Shown one piece after another: positions 25,684-34,595 of a DNA stretch of 64,000 nt. This DNA comes from Paenibacillus sp. S150 (GTDB taxonomy: Bacteria > Bacillota > Bacilli > Paenibacillales > Paenibacillaceae), in assembly GCF_019352175.1 (NCBI RefSeq), contig NZ_JACBYI010000004.1:124001-188000 (forward strand). The letters run 5' to 3'. A program made the position numbers and the translations under genes. The notes beneath the pieces were generated by a model, which saw only the letters and a list, made by a program, of their open reading frames with translations, made no database searches and was not told the DNA's origin. Position 1 is the first letter of the stretch; each line of letters begins with the position of its first letter.

Positions 25684-26766
25684 TTACTGTGAGGGATGGT
25701 CAAGCAGGTATCTTGCATAAGCCATAGGCCTCCGGTAGCTTTCTTTCCAGGTTCCGTTCAGCCCGGCTTTGCGGAAGCCATAGCGCTGGTCGCGCCCGTT
25801 GCATTCGATGAAATAGATTTGGCCTGTTCCGGTAATGCCCATGTCCAGACCGATATCGGCAAGGCCGGGCAGGCTGCGCTCCAGCTCGCGGGCAAGGCCG
25901 AGGCTGCGGGCCAGGACGGACATGCGGATGCGCGCCGCCGCTTCGCCGGAGAATACCTGCCCCAGGGCAAGCGAAGCGTCGAGTGCCTCTCCGCCCCGGG
26001 CGATATTGGAGACGAACCCGCCGGGGGCCGCCCGTTTGGCGAACAGTCCGGTGACCTGCCATTCTCCGCCCCAGCCGCGCTGCACGGTGACGCGCAGGTC
26101 AAAGGGACGGCCGCCAATTTCGGCCAGCGGGATGCGTTCCTGGACCAGGTACGGTGCGGACATCAGACGCGCCCGCAGCGCTCTGGGCAAGGCATTCTGA
26201 TCAACAGCTGCGCTGACCCAGCGGCGGGAGCCGGCGGGCTGGTAGCTCCAGAGCCAGCGCCCGGAACCGCTCCGTGAGAGGCGCATTACGCCTTGGCCGA
26301 TACTCCCGCGGCAGGGCTTGAGAATGAGGTCGGAATAGCTGTCCATCATGTCCTTCAGTCCGGAGAGCCCGGCTGAGGTCGCCGGCAGAAGCTCGCGCAG
26401 TCCGGCGTTCTGCTCCAGCAGGCCGTGAATCTGGTCTTTGCCGTAGCGGTTGCATGTATTGTATACCTGAATGCCGCTGCGCAGGAGCCGGTCGACTCCG
26501 CGGCTCCCCGGGTCGTAGATGGCCCGGTTGTGAATGACGTCCGGTGTCGGAATTACGGCTCCCCTGTAGCCTTGAGGCCCTTTCATATAGGCAAGGCTGT
26601 ATCCGGAGTTCGTATCGATGTCGGACAGCTTCAGGAAGCAGGGGGTCAGTCCGTATGCGGCGGCGGCTTCCTCATAGCTCTTCAGCGACTCCTGTCCCGT
26701 TTTTAACCGGGGAACGCCCCGGTGCATAGCGGCATTTAGCAGTATTCCCACGAGCTTCTGCCCCAT
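25684..26766 (-). CDS. YheC/YheD-family ATP-grasp protein (spore coat-associated)
   Basis: This is a 360-residue ATP-grasp protein. The N-terminal domain starts GQKLVGILLNAAMHRG, and the ATP-grasp part shows LILKPCRGSIGQGVMRLS, VQERIPLAEIGGRPFDLRVTVQRGWGGEW, a glycine-rich loop and DIGLDMGITGTGQIYFIECNGRD, in which the metal-binding Glu and Asn lie. B. subtilis YheC and YheD are spore-coat-associated members of this family. ATG 26766 follows GGGAGG. A -10 of the form CATACAATG lies upstream on the reverse strand (26817-26825), consistent with sporulation control, without a clear -35. The substrate of the ligase is unknown. Confidence 0.87.
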   Translation of the reverse strand: MGQKLVGILLNAAMHRGVPRLKTGQESLKSYEEAAAAYGLTPCFLKLSDIDTNSGYSLAYMKGPQGYRGAVIPTPDVIHNRAIYDPGSRGVDRLLRSGIQVYNTCNRYGKDQIHGLLEQNAGLRELLPATSAGLSGLKDMMDSYSDLILKPCRGSIGQGVMRLSRSGSGRWLWSYQPAGSRRWVSAAVDQNALPRALRARLMSAPYLVQERIPLAEIGGRPFDLRVTVQRGWGGEWQVTGLFAKRAAPGGFVSNIARGGEALDASLALGQVFSGEAAARIRMSVLARSLGLARELERSLPGLADIGLDMGITGTGQIYFIECNGRDQRYGFRKAGLNGTWKESYRRPMAYARYLLDHPSQ

Positions 26767-27014
26767 GTTTGTTCCTCCCGTTATCATCTATAGTCCCTGC
26801 TGTTCTCTTCCTGTGTCATTGTATGTGTGTGCTTGCCCTTTAGGGTGGACGAATGCGCGGTGGCAGATGCCCTTTTTTTTGAAAGATGCCGGGAATTCCC
26901 TTTCTCCTGACGCCTGAGGCAGATTTGTAAGGCTTGGCGTAATTGGGTGTCATCCGCCCAGTACGCTGCATATGATGCCTAGGTGAAACAATAGATGGAA
27001 GGAGGAGACTGCTT

Positions 27015-29243
27015 GTGAAGGGCTCCAAAAAAAATCAGCATCGCAGTTCCAAAAAACCGCTCTATGTTGTGGATAATCCGAATAAGAAAGAATTAAGCAT
27101 GCTGAAAAGCATTCCCAAGGTACAGAAGGGCTCAAGCTTTGCCGGAAGTAAAGCGCCGTTAATGCCGCAAACAATACAAGCTTTGGATACCGGGAGTATT
27201 ACTCTGAAGGTAAGCGGGGTGGATACACTTGATGCTCCGGATTCTGTATCTGCGGTACTAAATCAAGAAATTCCCGGGGATCAGGCGGCGGCAGAGAGGG
27301 ATTTGATTGCTGCAGAGCCTTTGCCAATGCTCCCGGAGGCGCCGCCTGTTCTGGAAAAAGAACGCCTGCAGCCCGTGTATACCGACGATCTGAGCGACGC
27401 AGCCGTGACCGGGAGCAAAATCGCTCCACGGGCTATAGACGGGTCCAAGCTGAAGTCCGGCATCATCGGAACGCCTTGGCTGCAGGATTACGCTGTACAG
27501 AGCATTAATATCGCGGACAAGGCAGTAACGTCCTCCAAACTGGCCCCGGAATCCGTTTCGGGTAGGCATTTGGCAGAAGGAAGCATCAGCGGCGGCAAGC
27601 TGCTGGACCATTCGATCGGCGGCGAAAAGCTTAAGAACGGCAGCATCGGCCCGGAACAGCTGGCTGACCGGATCATCGGCGGAGATCAAATTGCCGATCA
27701 GGCGATTGCCAGCCGCCATCTTAGCGACTGCATCATTACGTCGGAGCTGCTCGAAGATGGGGCAGTGACCGGCGAGAAAATTCTGAGCAGCAGCATTGTC
27801 AGCCGCCATTTGGCGAACGGGAGCATTGACCGCTCCAGGCTGGCTGACGAAGCGGTATCGGGGGATAAAATTGCCGACGGTGAAATTGCCAGCCGCCACT
27901 TGGCGGACCGCAGCATTTCTTTTGTGAAGCTGGCGGAAGGCAGCATGGAAGCCGCGAAGCCGGCTGCACCGGCAGTTCAAGCCGGGCATCTGGCCGCAGG
28001 AGTCGTTGGCCCCGGCTCGATCAGCGACATGGCAGTGCAGGGCAGGCATCTGGCCCCGGGAAGCGTCGGCGGAGCGCATATTCGGCCAATGTCCATCGGC
28101 AATGGACATATTATCCCAAGCTCTGTCTCATCCATCCAGATTCAGGATGGCAGCATCAGCGGTGCCAAGCTGACTGAAGGGGCTGTTGCTTCCCGTCATC
28201 TTGCGCCCGGAAGTGTGGCAGGCAGCCACTTGGCGGAGGCCTCGGTGGAAGGACGGCATATCGGGCAAGGCGGCATCACCCTGGTACATCTGGCCGAGGG
28301 GGTCCGCAGCAGCCAAATTCTTCCGGACGGCAGCAATGGCGGAGAGAAGCTGGCCCCGGATGCTGTACGGTCCGTTCATTTGACTGCCGGAAGTGTGCGC
28401 GCGGGGCATCTGGCACAGGAAGCAGTGGAGGGCCGGCACATCCGTACAGGCGAGATCACATTGGCGCACCTGGCGGAAGAAGTGCACAGTGCAGACATTC
28501 TTCCGGACGGCAGCATCGGAGGCAGCAAGCTGGCGCCGGGCGCAGTCCATTCGGAGCATCTGCAGCAGCGGAGCATACAAGGCGGGCATCTTGCGGATGG
28601 AACGCTGGAGGAGCGGCATATGAGCCCCGGCATCGTTAAGCCGGAGCATCTGGCCCAGGAAACGAGAAGTGCAGAAATGCTGCCCGATGGCAGCATTACC
28701 GCAGAGAAGCTCGCGGCTAAGAGCATCGGGACCGCACAGATCGCTGAAGGTGCAGTTGGGAATTCGGAGCTGCAGGACGAAGCGGTGGATGCCGCCAAAA
28801 TTACTTCGTTCGCCATCCAAGCCCGCCATCTGGAAGAAGACAGTGTGCAGGGCTGCCATATCGCTGCCGGTGCGGTAACCGGAGACCATCTGGCTCCCGG
28901 CTCGGTACATGCGGAGCACCTGTCGTTCAGTCCGGTACAGAGCGCCGGCAGCCGGGAGGTTCTGCAGCAGTTCGGCATGACGGCCTTCATGTTCAACGGA
29001 GATGCGGAGAGCGTGGAGGTTACAGTGGCTTTTGATGAAAGCTTCGGCCATACCGGCTATGTGCTTGTTGCCATGACGAACCAGCCGTTCTTTCATGCCT
29101 CACTGAAGAGCAGGGCGGGCGGAGAAGCAATTATTGAGGTGGTGAGGCTGCGCGAAACCCCGCATTTCTACGGAGTGTTATCCTGGATTGCCCTCGGCTC
29201 CCCTCTCGTGAAGCCGGCTGCGGATCATCAGGTATTCGATTGA
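27015..29243 (+). CDS. WIAG-tail repeat protein, probable spore-surface fibre
   Basis: This is a 742-residue protein in three parts. Residues 1-129 are basic then acidic/Pro-rich. Residues about 130-639 hold about 51 ten-residue repeats of the type (S/A)(I/V)xGxxLAxG, for example SVSGRHLAEG and SISGGKLLDH, which should form a regular rod, as such repeats do in fibrous and tail-fibre-like proteins. Residues 640-742 are a conserved C-terminal domain with LQQFGMTAFMFNGD and SWIALGS, the WIAG-tail domain. The start is GTG 27015 after GGAGGAG. It heads the glycosyltransferase region, so it is a candidate glycosylated surface protein. Spore location is inferred. Confidence 0.82.
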   Translation: MKGSKKNQHRSSKKPLYVVDNPNKKELSMLKSIPKVQKGSSFAGSKAPLMPQTIQALDTGSITLKVSGVDTLDAPDSVSAVLNQEIPGDQAAAERDLIAAEPLPMLPEAPPVLEKERLQPVYTDDLSDAAVTGSKIAPRAIDGSKLKSGIIGTPWLQDYAVQSINIADKAVTSSKLAPESVSGRHLAEGSISGGKLLDHSIGGEKLKNGSIGPEQLADRIIGGDQIADQAIASRHLSDCIITSELLEDGAVTGEKILSSSIVSRHLANGSIDRSRLADEAVSGDKIADGEIASRHLADRSISFVKLAEGSMEAAKPAAPAVQAGHLAAGVVGPGSISDMAVQGRHLAPGSVGGAHIRPMSIGNGHIIPSSVSSIQIQDGSISGAKLTEGAVASRHLAPGSVAGSHLAEASVEGRHIGQGGITLVHLAEGVRSSQILPDGSNGGEKLAPDAVRSVHLTAGSVRAGHLAQEAVEGRHIRTGEITLAHLAEEVHSADILPDGSIGGSKLAPGAVHSEHLQQRSIQGGHLADGTLEERHMSPGIVKPEHLAQETRSAEMLPDGSITAEKLAAKSIGTAQIAEGAVGNSELQDEAVDAAKITSFAIQARHLEEDSVQGCHIAAGAVTGDHLAPGSVHAEHLSFSPVQSAGSREVLQQFGMTAFMFNGDAESVEVTVAFDESFGHTGYVLVAMTNQPFFHASLKSRAGGEAIIEVVRLRETPHFYGVLSWIALGSPLVKPAADHQVFD

Positions 29244-29543
29244 ACGCTGACCGGGAAACTTTGTTGAAGGCAATAATGAATGAGGAAGTCTTAGCAAAAT
29301 AAGTTCGGATTCACTAATAGATATTAAAAACAGGTAAACCCGGGCGCGGCCAATGGCTGCGCTCTTTGCGTTGCCGAGCACCGGGGGCTGTTTCTTTCAG
29401 GGAAGGGTGAGGCCGGGTTTTTGCCTGCTATCCCCGACGCCGGGCGGCTGCATAGCCGTCAAACGCCGACCTTGCCGGATTCCGGCAGCAAGAGCAAGCG
29501 GGCATGTGTCCAAATTTCTGCGTGCAGGGAGACATTTGCCGTT
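29244..29543. other. Gene-free leader before the first glycosyltransferase operon
   Basis: No gene is supported. A GC-rich hairpin GGGCGCGGCC/GGCTGCGCTC at about 29340-29364 with a short T tract may terminate the WIAG-tail transcript. Confidence 0.45.
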
Positions 29544-29570
29544 ACCCGGGACGGCGGATTACATAGACTG
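29543..29570 (+). promoter_or_regulatory. SigK-like promoter of the glycosyltransferase operon
   Basis: AC (29544-29545), 16 bases, CATAGACTG (29562-29570), which fits the mother-cell pattern CATANNNT(A/G/T). It lies 46 bases before the first glycosyltransferase gene. Confidence 0.55.
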
Positions 29571-29615
29571 TGATGTAACCCTCAGCCCGGAGACCATGCC
29601 CTGCAAGGAAGGTGG

Positions 29616-30464
29616 ATGAGCTTGAAGCATACACGTACATCTGCCCGCCGCACGGGGCGGCGGGCTTCGCAACCCACGCGGCGGATTCCCCGGACGGTGC
29701 GTCCTGAAGCGCCGGGCCCGGCGGCCAATCACCCCGAGCCTTATGTATCGGTGATCATTCCGGCTATGAATGAAGCGGCAACGATTGCCAGGGTGATTGC
29801 CGGAGCGAGAGGAGTTCATCCCCGCTGTGAGGTTATTGTTGTTGTTAACGGCTCTGCCGACAATACGGCAGACATTGCGTTGTCGCTGGGGGCACATGTC
29901 ATCCTCTTCGAGCAGCCGCTCGGGCATGATGTGGGCCGCTGCATCGGTGCAGAGGCGGCCAAGGGAGAAGTCCTGCTCTTCACCGACGGGGATCTTGTGA
30001 TTTCCGCTTCACAGCTGCGTCCCTTTGTGGCCGCAGTCAGTCATGGCACAGATGTTGCTCTAAATGATTATTCCGGTCCGGTCCGCAGCAAGCTTCCGCA
30101 TCCGGTGGTGCTCTCCAAGCATGCGCTTAACATTATGCTTGGCCGCCCTGACCTGAAGGGATGTTCGCTGACGGCGGTGCCCCATGCGCTCAGCCGCAAA
30201 GCGCTTGCCGCTCTGGGAAGCGGCCTGTTGTCAAGGCCGCCTCTGGCGCATGCGCAGGCTGTTCTTGACGGCCTGCTTGTGAAGGCAGTGCACAGGGTGC
30301 CTGTCGGCAGGCTGAACGCCGTCCGTCCCAGGCAGGCTGGAGCCGATCCCTTGCGTGAGGCCATCCTCAGGGATCATCTCGACGCGGCAGGCCTGGTGCT
30401 CCAGCGCAGAGGTGAGAGGGCGGGCTTCATTGACGGTAACCGGCGAAGGGAGATGGTAAGATGA
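29616..30464 (+). CDS. Family 2 glycosyltransferase with basic N-terminal extension
   Basis: This is a 282-residue GT-A fold glycosyltransferase. The core starts near residue 43 (YVSVIIPAMNEAATI), followed by VVVNGSADNT and LLFTDGDLVISA, where DGD is the metal and nucleotide-binding motif. GHDVGRCIGAEAAKGE is shared almost word for word with the next gene, so the two are paralogues. The first 40 residues are Arg/Thr/Pro-rich (TSARRTGRRASQPTRRIPR). There is no membrane segment, so it acts in the cytoplasm. It overlaps the next gene by four bases. Sugar and acceptor are unknown; the WIAG-tail protein just upstream is a possible acceptor. Confidence 0.85.
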   Translation: MSLKHTRTSARRTGRRASQPTRRIPRTVRPEAPGPAANHPEPYVSVIIPAMNEAATIARVIAGARGVHPRCEVIVVVNGSADNTADIALSLGAHVILFEQPLGHDVGRCIGAEAAKGEVLLFTDGDLVISASQLRPFVAAVSHGTDVALNDYSGPVRSKLPHPVVLSKHALNIMLGRPDLKGCSLTAVPHALSRKALAALGSGLLSRPPLAHAQAVLDGLLVKAVHRVPVGRLNAVRPRQAGADPLREAILRDHLDAAGLVLQRRGERAGFIDGNRRREMVR

Positions 30465-31600
30465 CAGCAGCCATGTCAAATCCTTCATCCGGCTTACTGC
30501 AAAAGGCATATGTATCCTCGGCTGCTCCCGCCCGGCAGTTCGGAGCAAAGGTGCTGAAGGCTTCCGCTGCCCTCCGAGCTGAAGCTGGCTCGCTGGGCCG
30601 GCACAGCTCCGCTGCCGCCGTGGCCCTGACGGCGGGAACCCCGCCTGCCCGCCGGACCGGGGCAGGCAGCTCCGCTGTCCGGCGCAAGGCGGCAAAGCCC
30701 GCCGCCGCCGCAGCAGTCCGCCGGAGCACTCGCGGCAGACCCGCCGCTGTCCGGCAGGCCGGGGGCAGGTCCGGTTCCCGCCGGATGCCGGCGGGAGCTT
30801 CTGCCGCTTACCGCCGGTCCGGGCCGCAGCTGCCCGGTCTGCGCGGCTCGCTGTCGGTAATTATCTCGGCGCGCAATGAGGAGCGCACTCTGCCGGCTCT
30901 GCTGAAGCAGGTGCAGCGCCTGAAGCCGGCCGAAATTATCGTTGTGCTGAACGGCTGCACCGACAACAGCTATAAGCGATCCCGGCTATGCAAGCGGGCG
31001 ACAGTGGTGCATTGCCCGGATTCTGCCGGGCATGATGTGGGCCGGGCAATCGGGGCCAAGCTCAGCCGGGGTGACATCCTGCTGTTCCTGGATGGAGATA
31101 TGGTCATCTCCGCTCCGCAGCTGGCAATGTTTGCAGCGGCTGTGGACAGCGGAGTGGATGTGGCGCTGAATGATCTGGATGCGCTGCTGCCCCCTTTCGG
31201 CTTAAGCGATGATGTCACCCGCTGCAAGATGTACCTCAATGCCGTTCTGGACCGGAGCGATCTTGGCGTCAGCTCCATGACCGCAGTGCCCCATGCGCTG
31301 TCGCGGAAGGCCCTGGAGCGGATTGGCTGCCGGACGCTGATGGTTCCTCCCAAAGCGCAGGCCCTTTTGATCCTGGAGCAGCTCCGGGTGGAAAAGGCGG
31401 GCACGGTAAATGTCATTAAGCATAACCGTCTCCGGCAGGGAAATACGGGAGCCGGCAATGCCATGGAGCAGCTGATTGCCGGTGATCATGCAGAGGCCCT
31501 GCAACGGATACTTGCCCATCGTGACGCGAGCGGGGTGCTCTCCGGCGAGAACCTGCAGGAGCAGCGCAGGCAAATGGCAGCCTGGAGGAACCGGATATGA
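30461..31600 (+). CDS. Family 2 glycosyltransferase with 120-residue basic low-complexity N-terminus
   Basis: This is a 379-residue protein. Residues about 20-125 are Ala/Arg/Gly/Ser-rich and strongly basic (AVRRKAAKPAAAAAVRRSTRG). The GT-A domain starts near residue 128 (LSVIISARNEERTLPALL) and has VVLNGCTDN, HDVGRAIGAKLSRGDILLFLDGDMVISA and VALNDLDAL. The core is a paralogue of the preceding gene; only the extension differs. It overlaps both neighbours by four bases (ATGA), so translation is coupled. Similar arginine-rich extensions occur in two other proteins of the region. Confidence 0.84.
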   Translation: MTAAMSNPSSGLLQKAYVSSAAPARQFGAKVLKASAALRAEAGSLGRHSSAAAVALTAGTPPARRTGAGSSAVRRKAAKPAAAAAVRRSTRGRPAAVRQAGGRSGSRRMPAGASAAYRRSGPQLPGLRGSLSVIISARNEERTLPALLKQVQRLKPAEIIVVLNGCTDNSYKRSRLCKRATVVHCPDSAGHDVGRAIGAKLSRGDILLFLDGDMVISAPQLAMFAAAVDSGVDVALNDLDALLPPFGLSDDVTRCKMYLNAVLDRSDLGVSSMTAVPHALSRKALERIGCRTLMVPPKAQALLILEQLRVEKAGTVNVIKHNRLRQGNTGAGNAMEQLIAGDHAEALQRILAHRDASGVLSGENLQEQRRQMAAWRNRI

Positions 31601-32334
31601 CGATAACCAGTATTATTATCCCAACCTATAATAGGGTCGGCCTGCTGCGTGCCTGTGTTGAATCTATCAGGGCGCACACCGGGTCCCCCTATGAAATTAT
31701 TGTGATCGACAACGCTTCAACGGATGGAACAGACGATTACTGCCGCGCGAACAGGCTGACCTTTATTTCACTTCCCGAGAACCGGGGATTCCCGGTGGCC
31801 TGTAATCTGGGGCTGCAGCTGGCTTCCGGCGATGAATTGCTGCTGCTGAACAATGACGTTGCCGTATCGCGGGGCTGGCTGGAGAGCCTGAAGAACGCCT
31901 TGTACAGTGCGCCCGACATCGGCATCGTGGGACCTGTAACGAACTATGCCAGCGGCCGGCAGCAGGTAAGCACAGCGTATTCGGATATGCCGGGCTTCCA
32001 CGCCGAAGCCGAGACGCTGAGCCTTCAGGGCTCCCGCGGGTGGATTGAAACCAGGAGGCTGATCGGCCTGTGCTTTTTATTCAAAAGAGAGCTGATGGAT
32101 GCCATCGGCCTCCTGGATGAGCGGTTCTCGCCCGGGCACTATGAAGACGATGATTATTGCTACCGCGCACGGCTGCAGGGCTACCGTCTGCTTATTGCCG
32201 GGAATTGCCTGGTGCATCATGAAGGAAGCGCGAGCTTCAAGGAGGTATACTCCTCCGGGCTTCAGGAGCTGGTGGAACGGAATCGCAGGATGTTCATAGA
32301 TAAGTGGCATGCGGATCCGGCACAGTTCATCTGA
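31597..32334 (+). CDS. Family 2 glycosyltransferase (rhamnosyltransferase-like)
   Basis: This is a 245-residue GT2 enzyme without extension. It starts TSIIIPTYNRVGLLRACVESI, then VIDNASTDGTDDYC, LNNDVAVSRGWLESL (NDD/NND-type metal site), and ERFSPGHYEDDDYCYRARLQGY, the ED(D/E) acidic motif that holds the catalytic base in many rhamnosyl- and galactosyltransferases. The start overlaps the upstream stop. It forms an operon with the two previous glycosyltransferases and the nucleotidyltransferase 48 bases downstream. Confidence 0.9.
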   Translation: MTITSIIIPTYNRVGLLRACVESIRAHTGSPYEIIVIDNASTDGTDDYCRANRLTFISLPENRGFPVACNLGLQLASGDELLLLNNDVAVSRGWLESLKNALYSAPDIGIVGPVTNYASGRQQVSTAYSDMPGFHAEAETLSLQGSRGWIETRRLIGLCFLFKRELMDAIGLLDERFSPGHYEDDDYCYRARLQGYRLLIAGNCLVHHEGSASFKEVYSSGLQELVERNRRMFIDKWHADPAQFI

Positions 32335-32381
32335 AAGGACGGCCCAAAGGCTAAAGACACAGATAAAAAGGAGGAAAGTAA

Positions 32382-33113
32382 GTGAAAGGAGTCATACTGG
32401 CGGGCGGAACAGGATCAAGGCTGTATCCGCTGACCCGGCTTATGAACAAACATTTGCTTCCGGTCGGCAAATATCCTATGGTGTGTTACGGTATAGACCG
32501 CTTGCGCCGGGGGGGTATAACCGATATTCTCCTGGTCATCAGCAAGCAGTCTGCGGGGCAGTATACGGATTTTTTGGGCAGCGGCGCAGAGTTTGGAGTC
32601 TCTCTTACTTACAAAATTCAGGAGGCCGCCGGAGGCATTGCGGAAGCGCTGGAGCTGGCGAAAGGATTCATTCTCCCCGGTGAACGTTTTGTTGTGCTGC
32701 TTGGTGACAATCTTTTTATGGATGATCTGACGCCTTATGTGGAGAGGTATCTGCAGCAGCCGCAGGGAACTGCCAAGGTTTTGCTGAAACCAGTGGATGA
32801 TGCGCGGAGATACGGTGTTCCAGTGTTTGACAGTCTGGATCCCGCCTGGATTTCCTATATCGAAGAAAAGCCGGAGCATCCGAAGACCAAATTTTGCGTA
32901 ACCGGAATTTATATGTACGACGAGGCTGTATTTGATATTATCCGGCGCGTGACCCCTTCTAAAAGGGGAGAGCTTGAGATTACCGACGTGAATAATATCT
33001 ATGCGGCAGACCGCAGACTCAGCTACGATGTACTCAAGGAATGGTGGAGTGACGCCGGAACGTTCCAGTCTCTGTACGAAGCCGGGGAAAAGCTGAAGAA
33101 CACGTTGCCGTGA
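32382..33113 (+). CDS. Glucose-1-phosphate thymidylyltransferase-like enzyme (SpsI-like)
   Basis: This is a 243-residue sugar nucleotidyltransferase. The nucleotide loop is LAGGTGSRLYPLT, with PVGKYPMVCYGI, LGDNLFMDD, YIEEKPEHPKTKFCVTGIY and ITDVNNIY following. It is shorter than RmlA proper (about 290 residues) and close to B. subtilis SpsI (about 246), which makes a precursor for spore polysaccharide. GTG 32382 has AAAAGGAGG upstream. It should supply a dTDP- or UDP-sugar to the neighbouring glycosyltransferases. It is the last gene of this operon, followed by a dispersed stem-loop repeat. Confidence 0.87.
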   Translation: MKGVILAGGTGSRLYPLTRLMNKHLLPVGKYPMVCYGIDRLRRGGITDILLVISKQSAGQYTDFLGSGAEFGVSLTYKIQEAAGGIAEALELAKGFILPGERFVVLLGDNLFMDDLTPYVERYLQQPQGTAKVLLKPVDDARRYGVPVFDSLDPAWISYIEEKPEHPKTKFCVTGIYMYDEAVFDIIRRVTPSKRGELEITDVNNIYAADRRLSYDVLKEWWSDAGTFQSLYEAGEKLKNTLP

Positions 33114-33131
33114 GGCGCGTGTTTTTTTGGA

Positions 33132-33229
33132 AATATAAGAATTGATATGTTTCACGCAATCAATTATCCTTCTATTTTTGGAGAAACGGATACCGCCTCT
33201 TTCAGAGGACGGCGAAGCCGTTTCTTCTT
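33132..33229. repeat. Dispersed stem-loop repeat, copy 2
   Basis: It starts AATATAAGAATTGATATG, continues TTTCACGCAATCAATTATCC and has an inner hairpin CCTCT/AGAGG and an outer GAAACGG/CCGTTTC. It differs from copy 1 in both stem arms at once, keeping the pairing. Confidence 0.85.
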
Positions 33230-33262
33230 ATGCGGCGACTCCCGGCTGTGCGGAGCATAAAT

Positions 33263-33382
33263 AACGGCAAATGTGCCGTTATTTTGGGCGATCCGGGCTG
33301 GAAATGTACAAATAACGGCAAATCTGCTGTTATTCCCGCCTTTGAGGGTCTTGACCCCTTTAATAACGGCAAATGTGCCGTT
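33263..33382. repeat. Three palindromes AACGGCA...TGCCGTT at exact 51-bp spacing
   Basis: Eighteen-base palindromes at 33263-33280, 33314-33331 and 33365-33382, separated by two unlike 33-base spacers. The same palindrome forms the 13-copy array at 47798. The second copy has a G-T pair in the stem. Confidence 0.85.
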
Positions 33383-33576
33383 AGCTCAGCCAGGGTTAAG
33401 GGCCGCAAATCCAAGCGGATGCTTGTAAGCTTCAATAGAATACCTCAAATCCGGGTAATAATTCTTCTTTTTCAGATTTCTCTGTCGGGTCCGGCTGAAT
33501 TGACGGAAGGTTCAGCGTGCATATAAATCCCGCATTTACTGCGGCAACACCTCTGCAACTTCCTGCAGAGCCCCGC

Positions 33577-33604
33577 ACCGCAAGGGCTTCTGCCGCATAT
33601 GCTG
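33577..33604 (+). promoter_or_regulatory. SigK-like promoter of the small-protein operon
   Basis: AC (33577-33578) within CACC, 17 bases, CATATGCTG (33596-33604). It matches the mother-cell consensus and lies 27 bases before the first start codon. Confidence 0.58.
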
Positions 33605-33630
33605 TAGCAGGGCGTTTGAGCAAAGGAGAC

Positions 33631-33924
33631 ATGAAGGTGCAGAGTAAAATAACGAAAGTCCTGCAGCACATGGCCCATACGCACGAACAGATGGCACGGA
33701 TTCTCGACGCCGAACGCCACGTAGCCGTCCGTATGTCGCAGATAGTCCATGATCTGCCGGATGTAGAGCCTGACTTTGGCGGATTCAGCGGACTGGTGGA
33801 GAGCACAGGTCAGGTCAACAAAAATATTATTGCTTACTTGAACGCGCTTGCCGATCTGGAAGAGGCTATGGCCGAAGGGGTAGGCAGGGTCATCAAGGAA
33901 TTAAACGGCGAGGAAGAAGAGTAG
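33631..33924 (+). CDS. Small helical protein, first of three related ones
   Basis: This is a 97-residue, mostly alpha-helical protein of unknown function with an acidic end (NGEEEE). Its opening helix (ITKVLQHMAHTHEQMARILDAE) shares the pattern hydrophobic-x3-A-x-(T/S)(Q/H)-x2-hydrophobic-A-x-IL(D/E)(A/S) with the next two proteins. ATG 33631 has AAAGGAG six bases upstream. A SigK-like promoter precedes it. The four genes 33631-34999 are tightly packed and should be one operon. Nothing suggests catalysis; a structural or scaffold role is possible. Confidence 0.75.
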   Translation: MKVQSKITKVLQHMAHTHEQMARILDAERHVAVRMSQIVHDLPDVEPDFGGFSGLVESTGQVNKNIIAYLNALADLEEAMAEGVGRVIKELNGEEEE

Positions 33925-33948
33925 CGCTTAAAGAGCAGGAGGTGGAAG

Positions 33949-34287
33949 ATGAGCAGAGAAAAGGCTTATCTGCAAATGCTGGAGTCAACCGCTACTATCC
34001 AGTGGAACATCGCGATGATTCTTGAGGCCAAAGCGGTGGAAGCGGAAAAAGTAAAGCAGTGGACACAGCATCATATCCACGCTAGAGCGTTCGACTCCCA
34101 TGAAGAACAGCTTAAGGAATCCATCTCCATTCACGAGGTGATCGTGGAAATGGTAGAAGGGCTGACCAAGCTGGAAAACGGGTTATACAGCAATCTGAAA
34201 GCGGTGCTGGGCAGCGGTGATGATGGCGGCGAAGGGTTTGGCGGCATGTCCGGCGACGCCTTTGATTTCGGAGAAGACAGCAAATGA
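33949..34287 (+). CDS. Small helical protein, second of three, with Gly/Asp-rich tail
   Basis: This is a 112-residue protein. Residues 1-35 (YLQMLESTATIQWNIAMILEAKA) carry the same helix signature as its neighbours, a second helix follows around IHEVIVEMVEGLTKLENGLY, and the last 25 residues are flexible and acidic (GSGDDGGEGFGGMSGD). AGGAGG precedes the start. Its stop overlaps the next start by four bases. No known family was recognised. Confidence 0.75.
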   Translation: MSREKAYLQMLESTATIQWNIAMILEAKAVEAEKVKQWTQHHIHARAFDSHEEQLKESISIHEVIVEMVEGLTKLENGLYSNLKAVLGSGDDGGEGFGGMSGDAFDFGEDSK

Positions 34288-34595
34288 GCGGCGGGCTGCT
34301 CTCTGAACACGCCGTCAAGCTGGAGATGATCCGCTCCATTGCCCGCAGCCAGGCTGCGCTTGCGGCCATCCTGGAGAGTATCGCCGAGGTTACAGGGCAA
34401 TCGGAGCTGACAGCCCGCAAATTGAGCGACAATATCCGGATTCTCAGCCAATACCAGAGCGCAATGTGCCGGATGATGTCCGGTATTTCGCTGCATCGGC
34501 CCAAACGGGGAATTCCTGCTGCGCCATGGCTAAGTACGGCATGCGCAGGCGGCACTGCAAGAAGTACATGGAGTACAGGAGGAGTAGAAAAATGA
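34284..34595 (+). CDS. Small helical protein, third of three
   Basis: This is a 103-residue protein. The helix KLEMIRSIARSQAALAAILES has the same signature as the two preceding proteins; a second helix follows (SELTARKLSDNIRILSQYQSAMCRMM). The last 35 residues (from LHRPKRG) are unlike the rest and low in hydrophobic residues. It overlaps both neighbours by four bases (ATGA), so it is probably translated by coupling, since no separate ribosome binding site is clear. Function unknown. Confidence 0.7.
   Translation: MSGGLLSEHAVKLEMIRSIARSQAALAAILESIAEVTGQSELTARKLSDNIRILSQYQSAMCRMMSGISLHRPKRGIPAAPWLSTACAGGTARSTWSTGGVEK

Noticed and set aside
26950..26977. SigK promoter before the WIAG-tail gene
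   Set aside because: CATATGATG fits the -10 pattern but the -35 position has no AC.
33263..33382. Mini-CRISPR with unique spacers
   Set aside because: Two 33-base spacers differ, but the palindrome is too short for a CRISPR repeat and its copies elsewhere have repeated spacers.
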